DNA of 64,000 nucleotides from Fen-1135 sp963705275 (GCA_963705275.1 OY970063.1:2860988-2924987); one strand, 5' to 3'; shown: positions 26,893-36,518, numbered from the stretch's first letter. A program made the numbers and translations. The notes: generated from the letters alone by a model not told the origin.

Positions 26893-26906
26893 TGGACCGA
26901 CAGCCA
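26893..26906. promoter_or_regulatory. Upstream operator-like repeat of the TetR gene
   Basis: TGGACCGACAGCCA is an imperfect inverted repeat (TGG and CCA arms) and shares the core GACCGACAG with the second site at 26957-26969. The two lie on either side of the -35 element, as expected for repression by a TetR dimer pair. Elsewhere the 344 bases between 26711 and 27054 hold only the promoter and a short CGATGC/GCATCG hairpin at 26802-26815. Confidence 0.5.
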
Positions 26907-26926
26907 ATTATCTTGGATTATTTTTC

Positions 26927-26956
26927 TTGACATCGTTTAAATTATGGTGTTATGAG
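26927..26956 (+). promoter_or_regulatory. Candidate promoter of the TetR gene
   Basis: TTGACA (26927-26932) and TATGAG (26951-26956) are 18 bases apart. The predicted start of transcription falls in the palindrome at 26957-26969, which fits autorepression. Confidence 0.5.
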
Positions 26957-26969
26957 TGACCGACAGTCA
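26957..26969. promoter_or_regulatory. Palindromic operator over the TetR transcription start
   Basis: TGAC-CGACA-GTCA is a perfect four-base inverted repeat around a five-base centre, directly after the -10 element. Its core GACCGACAG recurs at 26893. Similar TGACC-rich palindromes are known targets of TetR-family regulators of fatty acid degradation. Confidence 0.55.
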
Positions 26970-27054
26970 TATAATGACCACAATTCAGATTCATGGCATT
27001 ACCCCTGACAACCGGCAAAGGCATTTTTGGTTTAAGAAGAAAGGCTCCACTATC

Positions 27055-27684
27055 TTGGCATTCGAGAAAAGACGAAGGCGGGAGAAAGAGAACAGGAAGA
27101 GCGCCATCCTCAAAGCGGCGAGGAAATTGTTTTTTGAGAAGGGCTTCAAATCTGTGACCGTCGAAAGCATTGCCAGAAAGGCTGAACTGAGCAAAGGGGC
27201 AGTCTATCTTTATTTCAAGAGTAAAGATGAAATTTACAGTCAAATTCTTCTTGATGACATCGACAAGTTTCACAAGAAGGTAGCAGATTTATTTGAGGAA
27301 GGGGGGCAGGCATCGGATATGCTGTTTCGCCTCTCGTCCACCTATGTGGATTTTTTTCTTCGGGACAGAGAACTCTTCCGGATCCTCATGACCTTTATGC
27401 TCCATGCCAACCACAGCAATTTGCCGGAGGATCTTCAGAACCATATCATTAAATCCACCAATAAGACCATCTTCATGGAGAAAATATTTCAGTACGGAGT
27501 TGACAGTGGAGAATTTCCGCCGTCCACAAACGTGCGGCAATGCAGAAATGCCCTCTGGGGGCTGCTGAATGGTATCATCTCATTATATATATTTATCGGG
27601 TCTGAATCGAAGAGAGATGATCTGATCAGGTCGACCGTCAATGCAAGTTTAAGTACCTTCATCAAAGGGCTAAAGGGCAGTTGA
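27055..27684 (+). CDS. TetR/AcrR family regulator of the beta-oxidation operon
   Basis: 209 residues starting at TTG 27055, with AAAGG twelve bases before it. Upstream starts exist (GTG 26956, ATG 26974) but they lie in or beside the operator and add residues unlike the family. Starting here gives AFEKRRRREKENRKSAILKA, the usual TetR N-terminus. The helix-turn-helix spans about residues 30-55 with VTVESIARKAELSKGAVY and LYFKSKDEIY. The C-terminal ligand domain is all-helical. The gene lies upstream of acyl-CoA dehydrogenase, hydroxyacyl-CoA dehydrogenase and thiolase genes, so an acyl-CoA is the probable ligand, as for FadR-like TetR proteins. Confidence 0.82.
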   Translation: MAFEKRRRREKENRKSAILKAARKLFFEKGFKSVTVESIARKAELSKGAVYLYFKSKDEIYSQILLDDIDKFHKKVADLFEEGGQASDMLFRLSSTYVDFFLRDRELFRILMTFMLHANHSNLPEDLQNHIIKSTNKTIFMEKIFQYGVDSGEFPPSTNVRQCRNALWGLLNGIISLYIFIGSESKRDDLIRSTVNASLSTFIKGLKGS

Positions 27685-27826
27685 GCTAAGGCGGAACCTG
27701 CAAGACCGCCCCGCGAGATAAATGAACAAGGCGCAATTATAAATGCTTATTCTCGCCAGCATCAGAAGTATTGAGCATAGTTTTACGCAGAAATATGAAC
27801 GGATGTAATTGAAGGGAGGTTTTCTT

Positions 27827-29690
27827 ATGAGCAATTTGCTTGTTAACACGAGAGATCAGCAGTTTGTTCTCTTTGAGCAGCTTGGCATAGAGAAATTGTT
27901 CGAGAATGAGATGTTTGCCGATTTTTCTAAAGAGACGGTCCTCATGATGCAGAGCGAGGCGGAGAAGATGGCGGTGAATGTATTTCTTCCGGCATACGCC
28001 CTTGGGGATAAGGAGGGATGCACCTTTGAGGACGGGAAAGTATATGCCCCCGCAAGCTTTCACGAGGTCTTCAAGAAGTATGTCGAAGCCGGATGGCTCT
28101 GCTCGACTGAATCTCCCGATGTGGGAGGCCAGGGGCTTCCGCTTGTTGTGAGATCAGCCTGCCTGGAGTCTATGTTTGCAGCCAATTACGCCTTTCTTAC
28201 GTACACGGGGCTCACCCACGGGGCTGCCCATTTGATTGAGGAGTATGGTACGGAGGAGCAGAAGAAAAAATACATGTACAATATGTTCGCCGGCAAGTGG
28301 ACAGGTACGATGTGCCTGACCGAACCAGGGGCGGGCAGCGACGTGGGCGCCTTGAAGACATCTGCAAAGAGATTGCCCGATGGGACATTCAGCATTACCG
28401 GGACGAAAATATTTATCTCCTGTGGTGACCATGACCTTGCAGAAAATATAGTTCACCCCGTCCTGGCCAGAATCGAAGGAGATCCACCCGGGACGGCGGG
28501 CATCTCGATCTTTCTCGTTCCCAAGTACAGGGTCAAGGATGACGGCACTCTCGGCGAATTCAACGACGTGCGGACAGGGAATGTGGAGCATAAGATGGGC
28601 ATCAAGGGGTCTGCAACCTGTACGCTTAATTTCGGCGATGAGGGGAAGTGCATTGGTGAACTTCTGGGAAGAGAGCGCCAGGGCATGAGGATAATGTTCC
28701 TTATGATGAATGCATCGAGGATGGACGTGGGGATGCAAGGCCTTGGTCATGCAACGGCGGCATATGAACATGCTGTTCAATATGCCAAGGAGAGGATCCA
28801 GGGGGTTCCCATATGGGATATGAAAAATCCGGATGCCAAAGCCGTTCCCATCATTCAGCATCCGGATATCAGGAGAAAGCTTCTGTGGATGAAGGCCCAC
28901 GTAGAGGGCATAAGGACCCTGATCTACTTCACCTGGTTCTGCATGGATCTGGCAAGAGTATCAAAAGAACAGGAGAGGGAGAAATGGCATGGACTGGTTG
29001 AACCTTCTTACACCTGTCTGCAAGGCATATTCTTCGGAAAAGGCGCAGCTGATCTGTTCCTATGCCATAGATGTCTATGGCGGCTATGGCTACTGTTCCG
29101 ACTATCCCGTTGAGCAGTATTTCAGGGATTGTAAGATAGCCAGCATCTATGAGGGGACGAATGGGATTCAGGCTCTTGACCTGGTAGGCAGGAAACTCGG
29201 CGGTCGAAAAGGCGCCGATGTCATGAACATGTTTAGCGAGATTAATGCCTCTATCACAAAGTTGAAGAAGGTTGAAGATCTCAGGAAGCATGTAGCCTAT
29301 CTGGAAGAAGCGTGCAATGCGCTGATAGATCTCACGATGCATTTTGCTCAGCTCGGGAAGAGCGCGGGTTTCCTCATGCCGGTCTTGAATGCCAGTCCCT
29401 ACCTTGAGATTCTTGGTGATGTCGTAATCGGGCATTTCCTGATGCAGGCTGCAGGGATTGCCGATGAAAAGCTAAACGCAATTTACAGGGAAAGAGGGGT
29501 GGAGGAATCAAAAGGGAAGAAGCGTGCATTGATCCGCGAAGATCCCGATGTTGCATTTTATTACGGCAAGAATGCAGCAGCGAGGTTTTTTGCGGTTGAT
29601 GTTCTTTCCACGGTAAAGTCCAGGTGCGAAGCCATCAAATTCGGTGAGAGAGTTCCAATTGAAATGGCGGAAGAATCTTTTACCTATTAA
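27827..29690 (+). pseudogene. Acyl-CoA dehydrogenase, FadE-like with C-terminal extension, split by a +1 frameshift
   Basis: Removing one base gives a 620-residue enzyme, the usual length of the subgroup with an extra C-terminal domain. The start ATG at 27827 follows GGGAGG. FAD-site segments MCLTEPGAGSDVG and TKIFISCGDHD are present, and SIYEGTNGIQALDLVGRK holds the catalytic Glu. At 29003-29004 the run CC carries one C too many: frame one reads GLVE then PSYTC, while frame two continues LLTPVCKAYSSEKAQ, as required. The enzyme forms the 2,3-double bond of acyl-CoA in the first step of beta-oxidation. Both halves are well conserved, so the break is recent or a sequence error. Confidence 0.9.
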
Positions 29691-29705
29691 GGAAGGAGGA
29701 GAAAA

Positions 29706-32124
29706 ATGTCATACAATATTAAGAAAGCTGCAGTCTTGGGCGCAGGGGTTATGGGTGCTTCCATAGCGGCGCATCTGACCAATGCGGGGATCGGGTGTGT
29801 GCTGCTCGATATCATTCCCTTCGAGCTTTCGGAAGCTGACAAGCGAAAGGGTTTAACCGAAAAGAGTCCCGGATGGCGAAACAGATTTGCCGCAAATGGG
29901 CTTAGATGCCGTCTCGAAATCCAGACCCGCTTCTTTCTATACAAAGAAGAACGCCTCAATGATCAAAGTCGGAAATTTCGAAGACAACCTGACATGGCTG
30001 TCTGACGTAGACTGGGTTATTGAGGTTGTCATCGAGAACCTCAAGATAAAGCAGGAACTGTTTGCAAAGGTTGAAAAGGTTATAAAGCCGGACTGCATTG
30101 TAACGACAAACACGTCAGGCATACCCATCAAGGATATTTCTGCCAATTTTGGTCCCAGGCTGAAGAAAAATTTCCTGGGAACGCATTTTTTCAATCCACC
30201 CCGCTATATGAGACTCCTGGAGGTCATTCCCGGTGAGGAAACGAAGAAAGAGATTGTGGATTATATGGTGGAATTCTGCGAACGGGTGCTGGGCAAGGGT
30301 GTTGTGATCTGCAAAGATGTCCCCAATTTTGTCGGAAACCGTATCGGTGTATTCGACATATCGAATGCCGTGCGGCTGATGGCGGAAAAAAAGATGAGGA
30401 TCGACGAAATCGACGCCGTCATAGGGAAAGCCTTGGGGAGACCGGGCTCGGCGATCTTTGGAACCTTGGATCTGGTGGGTTTGGATACAGGTCACCATGT
30501 CATGAAGAACCTCTATGAAGCGGTGCCTAATGATGAGATGCGGGATATGTTTATTCCTTCGGATGTCATGAACAAGATGATGGAGAGGAAGTGGCTCGGG
30601 AACAAGACAAAGCAGGGGTTCTACAAACGCGCTCCCGGCGACAAGGGCAAGAAGGAGAAACTGGTCCTCGACTACACGACCATGGAGTATATGCCTGCAA
30701 CTAGACCAAAGTTCGATTCAATCTCGCAGGCGAAGAAGATGGAAGACGATGTTCCTAAAATGATCAGGACCGTATTTAACGGAACGGATAAGGCGGCGGA
30801 CCTCGCCCGTGAGTATCTCTGTAACAACTTTATCTACGCTGCCAACCGCGTACCGGAGATTTGCGACAGCATCGTGGCCATCGATAATGCCATGAAATGG
30901 GGCTACAACCACCAGCTTGGCCCATTCGAGACCTGGGATGCCGTGGGCGTCCGGGCGGCAGTGGATGTCATGAAAAAACTGGGTAAGCAGGTTCCCAAGA
31001 AGATCGAGGAAATGCTCGATGCAGGCTTCGAGTCATTTTACACAAAAAAGGCAGATGAACTGTATTATTATGATTTCGAATCGAAGAATTATGTGAAACT
31101 GAGAGAAAATCCGAGGATCATAGTCCTCCCTGCCCTCAAGGACAGAAAGAAAATTGTGAAGCAGAATCCGGGTGCAAGCCTCATTGACATAGGCGACGGG
31201 GTTGTTTGCCTTGAATTCCACACCAAGATGAATTCCGTGGATCAGTATATCGTGCAGATGATGATGGATGGCTGCGATATCGTGGAAAAGGATTTTGCAG
31301 GTATGGTTGTAGGAAATCACGCTACGAACTTTTCTGTCGGCGCAAATGTATTCATGGTCCTCGTAGGCGCCCAGAAAGGCGACTGGGATGTCCTGGAGAA
31401 GATGGTGGAGGACTTCCAGAATGCCAACATGAGGATGAAGTATCTCGGGAAGCCGGTTGTTACGGCGCCTTCGGGCATGGCCTTGGGTGGCGGCTGCGAG
31501 ATCGCCATGCACGGCGCGAAATGCCAGCCCTGCGGAGAAACATATATAGGGCTCGTGGAAGTAGGCGTCGGTGTGATACCGGCGGGCGGCGGTTGTAAGG
31601 AAATAATGGTGAGACTCACTGAAGGGATTCCCGATGGCACAATTGAAGCCGGATTGAACCTTCAGCACTTTTATTCCAAGGCATTCGAGAATATAGCGAT
31701 GGCAAAGGTCGCAACCAGCGCCGTGGAAGCCATGGAATTGGGATATGTCAGGAAGACGGATAATATCAGCATGAACAGGGATCAGCAGATCTGGGATGCG
31801 AAACAGGTGGTCTTAGGTCTCTCAAAATTCTACAAGAAATCCGCACCTGCGCTTATCCCTGTCATGGGTGAAAACCTACGAGGTATGTGCAGTTCGGTTG
31901 TATACAATATGAGGCATGGGAATTTTATATCAGACTACGACGTACACATTGCCGGGAAACTTGCCTATATCCTTTCCGGCGGTGACTGTGCGGAAGGCAC
32001 ACTGGTCACGGAACAGGAGATACTGAACCTGGAGAGAGAGGCGTTTTTGAGCCTCTGCGGTGAACAAAAGACCCAGGACAGGATCATGCATTTGCTGAAC
32101 ACGGGCAAACCTTTACGCAACTGA
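29706..32124 (+). pseudogene. 3-hydroxyacyl-CoA dehydrogenase / enoyl-CoA hydratase fusion, split by a +1 frameshift
   Basis: Correcting one base gives 805 residues, the size of FadN-type fusions. The N-terminal NAD domain begins VLGAGVMGASIAAHL, and the dehydrogenase continues with TTNTSGIPIKDIS and GTHFFNPPRYMRLLEV, including the catalytic His. The hydratase domain near residues 490-760 has ALGGGCEIAMHG and GVGVIPAGGGCKE. The break lies in GGG at 29898-29900: frame one turns to LRCRLE while frame two gives GLDAVSKSRPASF, the family sequence. The protein hydrates enoyl-CoA and oxidises the 3-hydroxy product. It sits 15 bases after the dehydrogenase gene with an AGGAGG ribosome site. Confidence 0.9.
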
Positions 32125-32195
32125 TTGGAGAGGACATCTGAAATAACATGAAACGGGGTTGAGATGTACTGCTTCGTTAATGAAGGAGGAATATT

Positions 32196-33383
32196 ATGAG
32201 TGATGCTGTTATCGTCGAATCTGTGAGAAGTCCGGGCGGTCGCTACAGGAGAGGCGGTCTTGCGTATACCCGGAGCGATGAAATAGGTATACAGGTGATG
32301 AAGGGCCTCATAGCGAGGGTTCCGGGGCTGAAGCTTGAAGACGTGGACGACGTGATTTGCGGGTGTGCGTTTCCCGAGGCCGAGCAGGGCATGAACCTGG
32401 CAATGGTCATAGCGATGGGAGCAGGTATTCCGGTAACCGCCTCCGCCATGACGATTAACCGTTTCTGTTCTTCAGGGTTGCAGGCTATAGCAGATGCCAC
32501 AGCGAAGATCCGGGCGGGCTGGTCGTCTGTTATCATCGCAGGGGGCTGTGAGAGCATGTCCCACGTCCCCATGGGAGGGAACGTATATCGTCCCCATCCC
32601 GATTGGGGAGATCTGCCGAACGTCTACGTATCCATGGGCATCACTGCCGAGAATGTGGCGGCGAATTACAAGGTCTCCCGCGAGGACCAGGACAGGTTCG
32701 GTCTGGAGAGCAACCGCAAGGCACATGAGGCAATAAGGGCAGGGAAGTTTAAAGATGAGATTGTACCGATTACAGCCTATCGTTATGCTAAATCGAAAGG
32801 AGGCAAGAGGATCAGGGAACAGGTCGTATTCGACATGGATGACGGTGTCAGATGGCCGACTACGATGGAAGATCTGGGACGATTGAAGTCACCTTTCAAA
32901 CAGGGAGGATCGGTAACCGCCGGGAATTCATCTCAGATGACTGACGGAGCGGGATTTGCTTTGCTAATGAGCGAAGAAAAAGCCAGGTCGTCCGGATTGA
33001 AACCCCTTGCGAAGCTCACCCACTATGCTGTTGCCGGCTGCAAACCTGAAGAGATGGGCATAGGGCCGGCCCTCGCGATACCTAAGGTCCTTAAGATGGC
33101 GGGACTCTCGACGAAAGACATCGATGTCTTCGAGATCAATGAGGCCTTTGCCTGCCAGGCCCTTTACTCGATAAAGGTTGTCGGCATAGAAGACAGGCTT
33201 GCGGCGGGTGATATCAATCCCAACGGCGGCGCCATCGCACTCGGGCATCCCCTCGGGGCCACAGGCGGCAAACTTACTGCGCAGCTCCTCTATGAATTGA
33301 AGAGGCGGAAGGCCAAGCGAGGAATTGTCTCCATGTGTATTGCGGGTGGGATGGGCGCAGCGGGCATCTTTGAGATGCTATAG
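32196..33383 (+). CDS. fadA: Acetyl-CoA acyltransferase (3-ketoacyl-CoA thiolase)
   Basis: 395 residues with all thiolase signatures. The nucleophilic Cys is in NRFCSSGLQAIADA (about residue 92), FEINEAFACQA carries the NEAF motif, GHPLGATGG holds the catalytic His, and CIAGGMGAAGIFE has the second Cys. AAGGAGGA lies just before the ATG. It cleaves 3-ketoacyl-CoA to acetyl-CoA and a shortened acyl-CoA, the last step of the beta-oxidation cycle begun by the two preceding genes. It is intact, unlike those two. A bidirectional terminator follows. Confidence 0.93.
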   Translation: MSDAVIVESVRSPGGRYRRGGLAYTRSDEIGIQVMKGLIARVPGLKLEDVDDVICGCAFPEAEQGMNLAMVIAMGAGIPVTASAMTINRFCSSGLQAIADATAKIRAGWSSVIIAGGCESMSHVPMGGNVYRPHPDWGDLPNVYVSMGITAENVAANYKVSREDQDRFGLESNRKAHEAIRAGKFKDEIVPITAYRYAKSKGGKRIREQVVFDMDDGVRWPTTMEDLGRLKSPFKQGGSVTAGNSSQMTDGAGFALLMSEEKARSSGLKPLAKLTHYAVAGCKPEEMGIGPALAIPKVLKMAGLSTKDIDVFEINEAFACQALYSIKVVGIEDRLAAGDINPNGGAIALGHPLGATGGKLTAQLLYELKRRKAKRGIVSMCIAGGMGAAGIFEML

Positions 33384-33414
33384 ATTTCCCCGGTCTCCTC
33401 TGTGTAAAAAAAAG

Positions 33415-33447
33415 AAAAGCCATGGTTCTTTCTGCCATGGCTTTTTT
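33415..33447. terminator. Bidirectional terminator between thiolase and queC
   Basis: AAAAGCCATGG pairs with CCATGGCTTTT around the loop TTCTTTCTG, with T-runs on either strand. It lies between convergent genes and can serve both. Confidence 0.85.
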
Positions 33448-33462
33448 GCTCGTGAACCCATC

Positions 33463-34158
33463 TCAGCCGATGTATATTGTCGGGTCGGGAATGCCAGCCT
33501 CCCTGAAACCTTTCTTTCTCAAAAGGCAACTGTCGCACTGGCCGCACGCTCTTCCGTGCGGTGAAGGATCGTAGCAACTGTGGGTAATGCCATAGTCCAC
33601 CCCCAGTTCGCTCCCGCGCCTGATTATGTCCGCTTTTGACAATGCGATAAGAGGCGTCCTTATTCTTACCCTGGTCTTGCCCTCCACGGCGGCCTTCGTT
33701 GCGAGATTGGCCATCTTCTCGAATGCTGCAATGTATTCGGGCCGGCAGTCAGGATAACCGCTGTAATCGATCGCGGTAACACCGATGAAAATATCCGAGA
33801 CGTGTAGTGTCTCCGCCCACGCCAGGGCGTAGGAAAGGAAGATGGTGTTTCTGGCGGGTACATAGGTGACAGGAATGCCTTGCTGCATGTCTATATCATC
33901 GCGGCCTTTGGGGACTTCTATATCATCGGTGAGTGCCGATCCCCCGAACGCTCGCAAATCGATGTTGACTACAAGGTGCTTCCTGGCGCCGAAGAATACG
34001 GCGACCTTCTTCGCCGCTTCCAGTTCCAGAGAATGGCGCTGGCCGTAAAAAAAGCTCAGGCTGTAAATCTCGTAACCTTCCGATTTGGCGATAGCCATCG
34101 CAGTAGTAGAGTCGATTCCGCCGCTGGAAAGAACGATGGCCTTCTTGTGGTGACTCAT
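33463..34158 (-). CDS. queC: 7-cyano-7-deazaguanine synthase QueC
   Basis: 231 residues. The PP-loop is VLSSGGIDSTTAMA and the zinc site is SCYDPSPHGRACGQCDSCLLR with four Cys. FLSYALAWAE and DCRPEYIAAF are typical. It converts 7-carboxy-7-deazaguanine to preQ0 with ATP and ammonia. It is the last gene of a ferredoxin-fba-queD-queE-queC run, ten bases after queE. Confidence 0.95.
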   Translation of the reverse strand: MSHHKKAIVLSSGGIDSTTAMAIAKSEGYEIYSLSFFYGQRHSLELEAAKKVAVFFGARKHLVVNIDLRAFGGSALTDDIEVPKGRDDIDMQQGIPVTYVPARNTIFLSYALAWAETLHVSDIFIGVTAIDYSGYPDCRPEYIAAFEKMANLATKAAVEGKTRVRIRTPLIALSKADIIRRGSELGVDYGITHSCYDPSPHGRACGQCDSCLLRKKGFREAGIPDPTIYIG

Positions 34159-34168
34159 GAAGTTTCCT

Positions 34169-34813
34169 CTAAACCCCCCTCGTTTCAGAGCCCCAGATGA
34201 CCTTGTGGAGCTGTATCTGCATCCTCACATCTAAATGATCCGCGAGTATCCATTGCGCCATAAGTTCCGGATTCATCTTGCCATAAACAGGCGAAAATAG
34301 AGGCGGCTTGATATTTCCTTTGGCTCTATCCATGAAAGAGAGGATGTTCTTCGCATAATCGTAATCCTCCCTGCTTCCTATGACAAACTTGATTTCGTCC
34401 TTCGGTTGGAGCTGTTTGAGATTTTCCAGATAGTTTTTTTTTGCCTCTCCGCTTGAGGGGCACTTGATATCCAAGATCATTACGCAGCGGTTGTCGATGA
34501 CACTTATGTCCATGCTGCCGTTGGTTTCCAGGAGCACCTCAAAGCCCAAGTCGAGCAAACTCCGTATAAGAAAAGGTGTGTCCTCCTGCGTCAGGGGTTC
34601 GCCGCCCGTAATTTCAACCAGCCCGCACCGGTGGGAGGTTACCATGTCGATGATCTCTCCCATCTCGAGATCATATCCTTCTTCATATGCATACCGTGTG
34701 TCACAGTATGAACATCGGAGGTTGCATCCGGTAAGCCTTACAAAAACGCAGGGACGTCCGGCATAGGAAGACTCGCCCTGGATGCTGTAGAAGATCTCAT
34801 TTACCTTCAGCAA
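34169..34813 (-). CDS. queE: 7-carboxy-7-deazaguanine synthase QueE (radical SAM)
   Basis: 214 residues. TGCNLRCSYCDTRYAY provides CxxxCxxC for the SAM-cleaving cluster, and EITGGEPLTQ is the GGEP motif. The N-terminus IFYSIQGESSYAGRPCVF is typical of QueE. It rearranges 6-carboxytetrahydropterin to 7-carboxy-7-deazaguanine in the queuosine pathway. Its stop-start spacing with queD is one base. Reduction of its cluster needs a low-potential donor, which the ferredoxin at the head of this operon could supply. Confidence 0.95.
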   Translation of the reverse strand: MLKVNEIFYSIQGESSYAGRPCVFVRLTGCNLRCSYCDTRYAYEEGYDLEMGEIIDMVTSHRCGLVEITGGEPLTQEDTPFLIRSLLDLGFEVLLETNGSMDISVIDNRCVMILDIKCPSSGEAKKNYLENLKQLQPKDEIKFVIGSREDYDYAKNILSFMDRAKGNIKPPLFSPVYGKMNPELMAQWILADHLDVRMQIQLHKVIWGSETRGV

Positions 34814-35194
34814 CTATTCCTCCCAGTAATATGCCCCTGTCTTCGGCGTCTCGGAGACCTTCACCCGGGAAATATTTGCATTCTCCGAATTGATTCTCGC
34901 GCTTAGCTCCTTGTATAAGAATTTGGCGATATTCTCGGAAGAGGGATTTAGATTGTTAAAGGAAGGATGTTCATTCAGACAGGAGTGATCAAGCGCCTCT
35001 ACGGATTCTCTTATGGCTCGCTTCACTTCTCTAAAATCAATGCCGATGCCGATTGCGTTCAATTCCCGGCATCTCACAAAGACTTCGACTGTCCAGTTAT
35101 GTCCATGCACCTGGGCGCAGTTGCCGGGATAGCCGTGTAAGGAGTGCGCAGCGGAAAATTCGGTTGTTACAGAAATTTCAAAAATGCCCGGCAT
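34814..35194 (-). CDS. queD: 6-carboxytetrahydropterin synthase QueD, second copy
   Basis: 126 residues of the PTPS fold. Zinc ligands are the His of FSAAHSLHG and the two of VHGHNW, with the catalytic Cys in GNCAQVHGH. EALDHSCLNE and NPSSENIAKF complete the active site. It lies directly before queE and queC, so this copy is the one for queuosine. The copy at 3527 is next to folE2 and is only moderately similar. Confidence 0.94.
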   Translation of the reverse strand: MPGIFEISVTTEFSAAHSLHGYPGNCAQVHGHNWTVEVFVRCRELNAIGIGIDFREVKRAIRESVEALDHSCLNEHPSFNNLNPSSENIAKFLYKELSARINSENANISRVKVSETPKTGAYYWEE

Positions 35195-35236
35195 AGATAT
35201 TTCCTCATCTGTCTTATTCCAGCGACAGTGAAAGCG

Positions 35237-36208
35237 TCAGGCCTTGCCGTCACTTCCCAAGACATTGATGATCTTATGTTTGTAGAGTTCTTTCAATGCG
35301 TCACGGGCGGGACCAAGGTATTTTCTCGGGTCGAATTCGTCCGGTTTTTCGTAAAAGACTTTTCTTATCGCCGCTGTCACGGCCAATCTTCCATCAGAGT
35401 CGATGTTTACTTTGCATACAGCGGACTTTGCCGCCCTCCGCAACTGGTCTTCGGAAATCCCCGCGGTGTCGTCGAGCTTGCCGCCATATTTATTGATCTC
35501 ATCGACGATATCTTGCGGTATGGAAGAGGCGCCGTGCAAAACTATCGGAAAACCAGGTATGCGCCTTTCCACTTCCGCCAATATGTCAAACCGGAGCGGC
35601 GGCGGGGTTTCGCCTGACTTGACCTTGAATTTGTATGCGCCGTGTGATGTTCCGATGGATATGGCCAGCGAATCGACGCCCGTGCGTTTCACAAAGTCTT
35701 CCACTTCTTCCGGTTTGGTATAATGGCTCTGCAGGGAAGAAACCGCGTCTTCGACGCCTGCGAGCACTCCCAATTCCCCTTCAACAGTTACGTTGTAACT
35801 GTGGGACAATTCAACAACCTGTGCGGTAAATCTTATATTCTCTTCGTAAGGCAGATGGGATCCGTCGATCATAACCGAGGAGAAGCCGGTTTCAATGCAG
35901 GACTTCGCGAGGCTAAAGGAATCGCCGTGGTCCAGATGGAGCACTATGGGAATTGCATAGCCCATCTCCCTTGCAACCTCTACTGCGCCTTTGGCCATGT
36001 ATTGCAACAAGGTCTGATTCGCATATTGGCGGGCGCCCTTTGAGACCTGCAGAATAACCGGAGATTTCGTTTCAACGCTGGCAGCCACTATTGCCTGCAA
36101 TTGTTCTAAATTGTTGAAGTTAAATGCAGGTATGGCATAGCCGCCGCGCATGGCTTTCTTGAACAATTCTCTGGTGTTTACCAATCCTAATTCTTCGTAA
36201 CGCACCAT
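35237..36208 (-). CDS. fba: Class II fructose-bisphosphate aldolase
   Basis: 323 residues. The zinc and substrate sites are VLHLDHGDSF, MIDGSHLPYEENI and FPIVLHGASSIP. It cleaves fructose 1,6-bisphosphate, or forms it in gluconeogenesis. It begins six bases after the ferredoxin gene and is followed by queD after 42 bases, so the three probably share a transcript. The link between aldolase and queuosine genes is probably organisational rather than functional. Confidence 0.93.
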   Translation of the reverse strand: MVRYEELGLVNTRELFKKAMRGGYAIPAFNFNNLEQLQAIVAASVETKSPVILQVSKGARQYANQTLLQYMAKGAVEVAREMGYAIPIVLHLDHGDSFSLAKSCIETGFSSVMIDGSHLPYEENIRFTAQVVELSHSYNVTVEGELGVLAGVEDAVSSLQSHYTKPEEVEDFVKRTGVDSLAISIGTSHGAYKFKVKSGETPPPLRFDILAEVERRIPGFPIVLHGASSIPQDIVDEINKYGGKLDDTAGISEDQLRRAAKSAVCKVNIDSDGRLAVTAAIRKVFYEKPDEFDPRKYLGPARDALKELYKHKIINVLGSDGKA

Positions 36209-36214
36209 GACTTC

Positions 36215-36403
36215 TTACTCTTCTATGACAATTGCTTCCGTGGGACAGTCGTCGGCCGCCTCCCTCACGGCGTCATAGAGAGTCTTCTTCACTGTTGCCA
36301 CCTTTACAGAGGCCTGATCATCTACCATCTCGAAAACGTCCGGGACTGTATCAACACACAATCCGCATCCTGTACAAAGATCCTTGTCAACGCTCACTTT
36401 CAT
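36215..36403 (-). CDS. Single-cluster [4Fe-4S] ferredoxin
   Basis: 62 residues. LCTGCGLCVDTVP gives three Cys and DDCPTEAI the fourth, so one 4Fe-4S cluster is bound, with the acidic surface usual for such ferredoxins. The second-cluster Cys motif is absent. It heads the leftward operon under a strong promoter (36457-36485). A role as electron donor to QueE is plausible from position only. Confidence 0.9.
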   Translation of the reverse strand: MKVSVDKDLCTGCGLCVDTVPDVFEMVDDQASVKVATVKKTLYDAVREAADDCPTEAIVIEE

Positions 36404-36456
36404 AAGAAGCTCCTCACCTTTCTTGATTTTTTGTTACGAAATATGCTTTCTGCATA

Positions 36457-36485
36457 AGTATATGGGAAAGCTGATTTTATGTCAA
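36457..36485 (-). promoter_or_regulatory. Strong sigma-70 promoter of the ferredoxin-fba-que operon
   Basis: On the minus strand TTGACA (36480-36485), 17 bases, then TATACT (36457-36462), 55 bases before the ferredoxin start. Confidence 0.8.
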
Positions 36486-36518
36486 AGGTAAAGCGTCATA
36501 GAGGCAAATACAGGGCAG

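Noticed and set aside
28154..28900. 248-codon minus-strand frame
   Set aside because: Antisense to the acyl-CoA dehydrogenase.
34814..36403. preQ1 riboswitch upstream of the que genes
   Set aside because: The leader before the ferredoxin gene is short and shows no preQ1 aptamer-like pseudoknot.
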